Shown here in pieces: positions 6,508 to 11,359 of a DNA stretch of 11,359 nt. The position numbers and the translations under genes are program-made. The stretch covers positions 1 to 11,359 of the forward strand of contig JAFOMB010000071.1 of NCBI GenBank assembly GCA_017419065.1. The letters run 5' to 3'. Below the pieces are notes generated by a model, which did no database searches, was not told the DNA's origin, and was given only the letters and a program-made list of their open reading frames with translations. Positions within the stretch are counted from its first letter, which is position 1, and every line of letters begins with the position of its first letter. The DNA comes from Erysipelotrichaceae bacterium. GTDB taxonomy: Bacteria > Bacillota_I > Bacilli_A > Erysipelotrichales > Erysipelotrichaceae.

Positions 6508-8058
6508 ATGGAAAACTATCTCGTAATGGAGAATGTTACCAAGATCTACAACAATGGTATCATCGCCAACGACAAAGTTAACTTTTCCGCCAGAAAAGGA
6601 GAGATCCACGCCATATGCGGCGAAAACGGCGCCGGGAAAACCACTTTGATGAAGATGCTGTTCGGTATCGAACAGCCGGATGAAGGAAGAATCATCATCA
6701 AAGGGGAAGAGATGCATCTCAATTCTCCGACAGACGCCATCAAAGCCGGTATCGGTATGGTCCACCAGCATTTCATGCAGGTACCGACTCTCACCGTTGC
6801 GGAAAACGTCACCTTAGGTATCGAACCGACCAAGGGTCTCGTCTTCGATCAGGAAAAAGCGATCCAGATGACGATCGACTGCTGTGAAAAGTACGGTTTC
6901 GATATCAACCCGAGAGCGCACATTCAGGACCTCTCCGTTGGTGTCAAACAGAAAGTAGAGATCGTCAAGGCTCTGGTCAAGGGCTGTGAGATCCTCATTC
7001 TCGATGAACCGACAGCTGTCCTTACGCCTCAGGAAACCAGAGAGCTCTTCGTTCAGCTGAAGAATCTGCGTGATTCCGGCTGTACGATCATCTTCATTTC
7101 GCACAAACTGAATGAAGTCAAGGAACTCTGCGACCGTGTCACTGTCATCAAGAAGGGAAAGACCATCGGCGTCTGGAACATCAAAGACGTCACGGAAGCG
7201 GATATCTCCAGATATATGGTCGGTGTCGACGTCGACCTCGATATCCCGAAGAAACCGGCAGAACCGGGTGAGAACGTTCTGGTCGTCAAAGACCTGACGG
7301 TATATAACGAAGCCGGTAAGAAGAAAGTCGATGATATTTCCTTCTCAGTCAGAAAGGGAGAGATCATCGGTATCGCCGGTGTTGAAGGCAACGGTCAGAG
7401 AGAACTGATCGATGTCATCTCCGGTCTGGCGAAGTACAACTACGGCAGCATCAAGCTCATGGGCAAGGAAGTCAAGGATCTCGATATCCAGGGTCTCCGT
7501 ACAGCCGGTATGGTCCACATTCCGGAAGACAGAAACCTCTATGGTTGTGCCCGTTCCATGAGTATCCGTGACAACATGATCGCTGATAAGATCGCTCAGC
7601 CGAAGTACAACAACGGTTTATTCATCAATGAGAAAGCGATTAAGGAAGATACTGACAAGTGGGTCAAGGAATACCTTGTCCTCTGTGACAGTGCTGATCA
7701 GCTTGTAGGCATGCTGTCAGGCGGTAACGTACAGAAGGTCGTCGTCGCCAGAGAGTTTACCAGCTATTCCGAACTTGTCATCTGTGACCAGCCGACCCGT
7801 GGTATCGACGTCGGTGCAGCGGAATTTGTCCGTGAACGTATGGTCCAGATGAGAGACTCCGGCAAGGCTATCCTTCTCATCTCGGCCGACCTGGCAGAGA
7901 TCATGAGCCTTTCCGATGCGCTCATCGTCATGCACGGCGGTAAGATCAACGGATACTTCCCTGATGTCAAGAAGCTGACAGAAGATGACCTCGGCTACTA
8001 CATGCTGGGTGTCAAGCATATGAGCGAAGAAGAAATCAGAGGTGCTTTACATGAGTGA
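6508..8058 (+). CDS. Nucleoside ABC transporter ATP-binding protein (tandem ATPase domains)
   Basis: A 516-residue cytoplasmic energiser with two fused nucleotide-binding domains, as in RbsA/YufO-type importers. Domain 1 is canonical: Walker A GENGAGKT (38-45), Q-loop Gln87, signature LSVGV (142-146), Walker B ILILDEP (162-168) and switch His199. Domain 2 is degenerate: its P-loop position reads GVEGNGQ (291-297) without GKT/S, its signature LSGGN (403-407) is intact, Walker B ends Cys-Asp-Gln (426-428) with Gln replacing the catalytic Glu, and the switch position is Ala460 rather than His. This asymmetry is usual for the family, so one composite site probably does the hydrolysis. The start follows an AGAGGGGA site by 9 bases. 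The gene order binding protein, ATPase, permease, permease matches B. subtilis yufNOPQ and L. lactis bmpA-nupABC, which import nucleosides. Confidence 0.94.
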   Translation: MENYLVMENVTKIYNNGIIANDKVNFSARKGEIHAICGENGAGKTTLMKMLFGIEQPDEGRIIIKGEEMHLNSPTDAIKAGIGMVHQHFMQVPTLTVAENVTLGIEPTKGLVFDQEKAIQMTIDCCEKYGFDINPRAHIQDLSVGVKQKVEIVKALVKGCEILILDEPTAVLTPQETRELFVQLKNLRDSGCTIIFISHKLNEVKELCDRVTVIKKGKTIGVWNIKDVTEADISRYMVGVDVDLDIPKKPAEPGENVLVVKDLTVYNEAGKKKVDDISFSVRKGEIIGIAGVEGNGQRELIDVISGLAKYNYGSIKLMGKEVKDLDIQGLRTAGMVHIPEDRNLYGCARSMSIRDNMIADKIAQPKYNNGLFINEKAIKEDTDKWVKEYLVLCDSADQLVGMLSGGNVQKVVVAREFTSYSELVICDQPTRGIDVGAAEFVRERMVQMRDSGKAILLISADLAEIMSLSDALIVMHGGKINGYFPDVKKLTEDDLGYYMLGVKHMSEEEIRGALHE

Positions 8059-9238
8059 GAAGAAAGTGAAAAAAGGCCTTTTCAGCAAGATGGACGTTGA
8101 AGCCCGTTTCGGTATGATGCGTATGGCTGTCGCCATCGCTATCGGTCTGGGACTGGCTGTCGTACTCATCCTGATCGGTGCCGAAAATCCTGTAGAATCC
8201 CTGAAATACTTCTTCCTGGGTCCTCTGCAGATCTTCAATCCGAACTGCGCAAGAGGTCTCGCATGGAATTACTTTGACTACTGGATCCAGAATATGATCC
8301 CGCTGTTATTTACCGGTACAGCGGTCAGTATCATGTTCTCGGGCAACAAGTTCAACCTCGGTCTGGAAGGCGCCATCATGTGCGGCGGCCTCGCCTGCGG
8401 CTGGGTATGCTGTCTCCTGGACGGCGATATCGAAGCAGCCGGTGCGAACCCGATCCTCTGCGCGATCTGCGGTCTTCTGGTATCCGTTGTCGTCGGCGCG
8501 ATCTGGACATCCATCCCGGCTCTCTTAGAGAAGAAGTGGGGCGCTTCGATCATGGTCACATCGCTGATGCTGAACTACATCGCCCTCTACATCTCCCAGT
8601 ACTGCCTCTTCTCCACAAGACTCCGTGATACCCGTACTTCGAAGTATTCCTGGCAATGGACAGAAGATGTCGTTCTGACCTTCCGCCGTTTCATGGGAAC
8701 GAAGTTCACACTGAGACTTGGTCTGTTTATCGCCATCCTGGTCGTTCTTGCCGGATGGGCATTCCTGTTCAAGACGAAATGGGGATTCAAGATCCGTCAG
8801 ATCGGACAGAATCCGAGCTTCGCAAAATATGTCGGTGTCAGCGTCGTAACGATGGGTGTCATCGTTCAGCTGATCGGCGGTGCCATCGCAGGTCTCTGCG
8901 GTGCGACTGTCATCCTCGGCAACTACAACTACTACTACGGTATTGAACTGACCGGTTATGGATGGGATGGTGTCACCATGGCCATCTTCGCCGGAAACAA
9001 TCCGAAGAAACTGTTCCTGTCTACAGCCTTCATCGCCTATATCAGAGCCGGTGCTCTGATCATGTCGACGCAGCCGGGCGGCCCGATCAACGAACTGACA
9101 AAGATCGTGGAAGGCGTCATCGTCCTGTTCCTGCTGGCTGAACAGTTCCTGTCTAAGACACACCGTAAGATGATCATTGAGGAGGCCAAGAGAAAACAGG
9201 CACTCAAGCCGGTCACCGGAGAGGAGGCAGCTGAATAA
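8051..9238 (+). CDS. Nucleoside ABC transporter permease 1 (BPD_transp_2 family)
   Basis: An integral membrane permease (395 residues) of the ribose/branched-chain-type family. Hydrophobic segments run at about 24-44, 80-97, 105-124, 134-156, 166-186, 220-240, 262-290 and 320-365. Family landmarks are FNLGLEGAIMCGG (101-113), the cytoplasmic coupling loop KTKWGFKIRQIGQNPSFAKY (241-260), and GYGWDGVTMAIFAGNNP (302-318). The C-terminus is a charged cytoplasmic tail. I choose the ATG at 8051 over the in-frame GTG at 8042 because AGAGGTG (8038-8044) sits 6 bases before the ATG but overlaps the GTG. The start lies inside the end of the ATPase gene, so translation is coupled. It is expected to form a heterodimer with the next gene's product and to carry nucleosides, by analogy with YufP (NupP). 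Confidence 0.92.
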   Translation: MSEKKVKKGLFSKMDVEARFGMMRMAVAIAIGLGLAVVLILIGAENPVESLKYFFLGPLQIFNPNCARGLAWNYFDYWIQNMIPLLFTGTAVSIMFSGNKFNLGLEGAIMCGGLACGWVCCLLDGDIEAAGANPILCAICGLLVSVVVGAIWTSIPALLEKKWGASIMVTSLMLNYIALYISQYCLFSTRLRDTRTSKYSWQWTEDVVLTFRRFMGTKFTLRLGLFIAILVVLAGWAFLFKTKWGFKIRQIGQNPSFAKYVGVSVVTMGVIVQLIGGAIAGLCGATVILGNYNYYYGIELTGYGWDGVTMAIFAGNNPKKLFLSTAFIAYIRAGALIMSTQPGGPINELTKIVEGVIVLFLLAEQFLSKTHRKMIIEEAKRKQALKPVTGEEAAE

Positions 9239-10239
9239 TGAGCGTTATTACAGAAATCTTCAATACCATCTCCCGTGTCATCGTCTTCCCGTCCTTCTAC
9301 TACATGATCATCCAGTCTGCTGCCCCGATCCTTCTGGCTGCCCTGGCCTGTGCTGTCGCTATGAAAGCTGACGCCACCAACATGGGTATCGAAGGTATCA
9401 TGACCGTAACTTCCCTGGTCTGTGTTCTCGTTTCCAGTGCTGTAGGCGGCGCTGCCAACGGCGGACCGTGGGTAGGCTTACTTGTCGCCATCGTCGTCGG
9501 CGGTCTCCTGGGTTTTGCGGTATCTGTCTTCGCCTTCCGGTTGAAGATCGATATCATCCTCGTCGGTATCGCCATGAACCTGATCGGTACAGGCGCTTCC
9601 GTCTTCCTGATGTACATCATCACCGGAGACAGAACGACGACGACATCCTTACAGTCCGGAACTCTTCCGAGAATCGATATCCCTCTCCTGAAGGACATCC
9701 CGTTCATCGGCGAGATCCTCTCCGGCCACTACATCCTGACTTATCTCACGTATATCCTGGTATTCGTCATGTCATTCTTCCTGTTCAAGACGAAACTCGG
9801 TCTGCGTATCCGTGCAGTAGGTGAGAACTCGGATGCAGCGGAATCTGTCGGTATCTCCTCCCTGAAGATCAAGACGATCGCTCTGATCCTCTCGGGTATC
9901 CTGGGCGGTGTTGCCGGTGCCTTCATGTCGGAGTGCTACCTGGCATACTTCTCCAGCGGTCTGATCGCCGGCAGAGGCTTCGTCGGTCTGGCTGCCTGCA
10001 ACATGGGTTCCGGTAATCCGGGTATCATTGCCCTGTGCTGTCTGGCATTCGGTATCTTCTATGCCTTCTCGAACTTCGCTTCCCTGTCCAACCTGTCGAT
10101 CTACGCACTGAGCTCCCTGCCGTATATCGTCGTTATCATCGGCGTCATCATCTACTCCGTGTATATGCGCAACAAGGAACTCAAGAGACTGCAGGGTCTG
10201 GAAAGCGAAGAAAAGTCCGATCAGGGCCACGTGAACTGA
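9238..10239 (+). CDS. Nucleoside ABC transporter permease 2 (BPD_transp_2 family)
   Basis: The second permease (333 residues), corresponding in order to YufQ (NupQ). Membrane segments lie at about 22-42, 53-70, 78-100, 107-128, 165-184, 210-232, 262-280 and 290-309. Typical motifs are ATNMGIEGIM (46-55), the coupling loop KTKLGLRIRAVGENSDAAESVG (positions 184-205, key residues R190, A193, G195, E196, N197) and GRGFVGLAACNMGSGNP (245-261). The ATG overlaps the previous stop (TAATG) and is preceded by AGGAGG (9222-9227) inside the upstream gene. A strong terminator 26 bases after the stop closes the transporter operon. Specificity is inferred from the whole cassette. Confidence 0.92.
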   Translation: MSVITEIFNTISRVIVFPSFYYMIIQSAAPILLAALACAVAMKADATNMGIEGIMTVTSLVCVLVSSAVGGAANGGPWVGLLVAIVVGGLLGFAVSVFAFRLKIDIILVGIAMNLIGTGASVFLMYIITGDRTTTTSLQSGTLPRIDIPLLKDIPFIGEILSGHYILTYLTYILVFVMSFFLFKTKLGLRIRAVGENSDAAESVGISSLKIKTIALILSGILGGVAGAFMSECYLAYFSSGLIAGRGFVGLAACNMGSGNPGIIALCCLAFGIFYAFSNFASLSNLSIYALSSLPYIVVIIGVIIYSVYMRNKELKRLQGLESEEKSDQGHVN

Positions 10240-10264
10240 TTTTCCAGAAATCCCTATCTGAACG

Positions 10265-10293
10265 AAAGATCCGGTGTATTCCGGATCTTTTTT
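10265..10293 (+). terminator. Rho-independent terminator of the transporter operon
   Basis: A 10-bp stem AAAGATCCGG / CCGGATCTTT with a 6-base TGTATT loop runs into a TTTTTTCTTTCTCTTT tract. It is placed just after the second permease and before the separate promoter of the nucleoside hydrolase gene. Confidence 0.9.
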
Positions 10294-10331
10294 CTTTCTC
10301 TTTAAGACCCGGGGAGAAGACAGGGACACGG

Positions 10332-10340
10332 TGATATAAT
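10332..10340 (+). promoter_or_regulatory. Extended -10 promoter for the nucleoside hydrolase genes
   Basis: TGATATAAT is a perfect TATAAT with the TG extension. No recognisable -35 is present 17 bases upstream (GGGAGA). The predicted transcript starts near 10347, about 22 bases before the ATG, and includes the AAAGGA ribosome binding site (10358-10363). I find no cre-like site here, unlike the transporter promoter. Confidence 0.6.
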
Positions 10341-10368
10341 GGATTCAAACAGGTAGGAAAGGATCATT

Positions 10369-11319
10369 ATGACAGAGAAAAAAATACCGGTCATTCTGGA
10401 CGGCGATCCGGGACATGACGATGCGATAGCCTGGGTCGTCGCAGCTTCTGATCCGCGCTTCGACATCCGTGCGATCACGACCGTCGCCGGGAATCAGACG
10501 CTTGCGAAAGTGACATATAACGCCAGAAGGATCGCCACACTGCTGAAGCTGGATTGCGAAGTCGCAGCCGGCAGAGAAGTACCGATGTGTGCCGACCTCA
10601 TCATCGCTCCGAATTATCACGGGGAATCCGGACTGGACGGTCCGAGACTTCCGGAACCGAAAATGCCGGAAAGTGAATTATCCGCTGTCGAACTGATGGC
10701 GAAAGTACTGAGAGAATCCGAAGAAAAGGTCGTCATCATCGCGACCGGACCGCAGACCAATGTGGGAGCTCTTCTCGTTTCCCATCCGGAACTCAAGGAA
10801 AAGATCGCCCTGATCTCTACGATGGGAGGAGGACTCCGAAACGGCAACTGGACGACATCGGCCGAGTTCAACATCCTCGTCGATCCGGAGTCAGCCTATA
10901 TCGAATATCATTCCGGTGCCCCGCTTCAGATGTGCGGACTGGATGTGACGGAGAAGGCCCAGATCTTCCCGGAAGAATGGGAAAAGATCCGTGCCATCGG
11001 CAATCCTGTCGCCAGAACGGTCGCGGAATGGCTCGACTTCTTCTTCATCCATCTGAAAGAACTCGGATGGGAAGGCGCGACGCTCCATGACCCGTGTGCC
11101 GTATTGTCTCTGATCTATCCGGAAGTCTTTGATATCCGCGACTACTATGTCGATATCGACCTCTGCGGAAGATATACCAGAGGGGCAACGGTCCCGGATT
11201 ATACCGGTGTCAGCGGACAGAAACCGAACTGCAAAGCCGTTATGGGCCTGGACAGAGAGAGATTTGTGGAGATCCTGGCAGAATGCTGCCGGAAGTTTGA
11301 CGGATGGGAGGAATTCTGA
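10369..11319 (+). CDS. Nucleoside hydrolase (ribonucleoside hydrolase, RihB/IUNH-like)
   Basis: A 316-residue inosine-uridine nucleoside N-ribohydrolase family enzyme that should split nucleosides into base and ribose in the cytoplasm. The calcium-binding N-terminal motif reads DGDPGHDDA (11-19), with D11, D13, D17 and D18. Further conserved elements are TTVAGN (37-42), HGESGLDGP (84-92), GPQTN (127-131), EFNILVDPE (166-174), GLDVTEKA (190-197) and LHDPCAV (239-245) with the active-site His240. The DPGHDDAIA and HGE-x-GLDGP wording resembles E. coli RihB, a pyrimidine-preferring enzyme, more than purine-specific ones; His84 is in the place of the RihA/RihB active-site His. The length is normal. 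It has its own promoter and sits directly after the nucleoside importer. It overlaps the following start by TGATG. The pyrimidine preference is inference. Confidence 0.95.
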   Translation: MTEKKIPVILDGDPGHDDAIAWVVAASDPRFDIRAITTVAGNQTLAKVTYNARRIATLLKLDCEVAAGREVPMCADLIIAPNYHGESGLDGPRLPEPKMPESELSAVELMAKVLRESEEKVVIIATGPQTNVGALLVSHPELKEKIALISTMGGGLRNGNWTTSAEFNILVDPESAYIEYHSGAPLQMCGLDVTEKAQIFPEEWEKIRAIGNPVARTVAEWLDFFFIHLKELGWEGATLHDPCAVLSLIYPEVFDIRDYYVDIDLCGRYTRGATVPDYTGVSGQKPNCKAVMGLDRERFVEILAECCRKFDGWEEF

Positions 11320-11359
11320 TGAAGAGACCGGTATGGATCGATACCGACTGCGGTGTCGA
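11319..11359 (+). CDS. Second nucleoside hydrolase (start only, truncated by window edge)
   Basis: Thirteen codons are visible: Met-Lys-Arg-Pro-Val-Trp-Ile-Asp-Thr-Asp-Cys-Gly-Val, then GA. The Asp-Thr-Asp-x-Gly-x sequence is the N-terminal calcium-binding signature of nucleoside hydrolases (DTDxGxDD). The next codon begins GA and so could be the expected Asp. The ATG overlaps the previous stop (TGATG), and GGGAGG (11306-11311) lies 7 bases upstream as ribosome binding site, so it is very probably the second gene of the nucleoside hydrolase operon. The rest is outside the window. Confidence 0.75.
   Translation, partial: MKRPVWIDTDCGV

Noticed and set aside
8042..8050. GTG start for permease 1, giving a protein three residues longer
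   Set aside because: The AGAGGTG ribosome binding site overlaps this GTG and is correctly spaced for the ATG at 8051.
8525..9163. Long open frame (212 codons) on the minus strand opposite permease 1
   Set aside because: It lies fully antisense to a strongly supported membrane protein gene, has no family resemblance, and its His/Asp/Gln-rich make-up is typical of a frame opposite hydrophobic codons.
9772..10329. Open frame of 185 codons on the minus strand opposite permease 2
   Set aside because: It is antisense to a clear permease and runs through the operon terminator. No convincing protein features are seen.
10240..10368. Riboswitch or cre site ahead of the nucleoside hydrolase gene
   Set aside because: The gap holds the transporter terminator and an extended -10 promoter with a leader of about 22 bases, too short for a riboswitch. 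No 14-mer there fits the cre consensus.

Overview
The window reads as a chromosomal segment of a Gram-positive, mid-GC member of the Bacillota. The supporting features are strong AGGAGG-type ribosome binding sites, a near-consensus CcpA (cre) operator, a Bmp-type lipoprotein binding protein, and a B. subtilis yufNOPQ-like transporter order. An anaerobic gut-type lineage such as Erysipelotrichia would fit the oxygen-sensitive iron-sulfur serine dehydratase, but this placement is inference and no marker gene is present. Genes fill almost the whole window. No stretch over 300 bases lacks a gene, and I see no RNA gene, insertion sequence, CRISPR array or origin.

Layout: (1) Bases 1-3280, plus strand: the 3' part of a DUF362-family gene, a single-chain [4Fe-4S] L-serine dehydratase, and a large ADP-ribosylglycohydrolase-family protein. 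The three are joined by stop/start overlaps (TAATG and ATGA). (2) Bases 3307-5219, minus strand: a second, compact ADP-ribosylglycohydrolase followed, with ATGA overlap, by a PfkB-family sugar/nucleoside kinase. This pair converges on the first operon at a hairpin terminator. (3) Bases 5220-5338: a divergent promoter region. It has an extended -10 promoter for the minus-strand pair, and a -35/-10 promoter carrying a cre-like site for the plus-strand transporter. (4) Bases 5339-10239, plus strand: a complete Bmp/PnrA-type ABC importer (lipoprotein, tandem ATPase, two permeases) of the class known for nucleoside uptake. A strong hairpin after the lipoprotein gene probably lets it be made in excess. 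(5) Bases 10369-11359, plus strand: a nucleoside hydrolase with its own extended -10 promoter, overlapping the first 13 codons of what looks like a second nucleoside hydrolase.

Working model (inference): the right-hand two thirds is a ribonucleoside or N-riboside scavenging locus. The ABC importer brings in nucleosides. The nucleoside hydrolases, and possibly the two DraG-fold glycohydrolases, cleave the N-ribosyl bond. The PfkB kinase phosphorylates the freed sugar or a nucleoside, and the transporter promoter is under catabolite control. The serine dehydratase (serine to pyruvate plus ammonia) and DUF362 protein are linked to this only through their operon with the first glycohydrolase. The least explained element is the repeated pairing of ADP-ribosylglycohydrolase-family enzymes with nucleoside uptake and catabolism genes.
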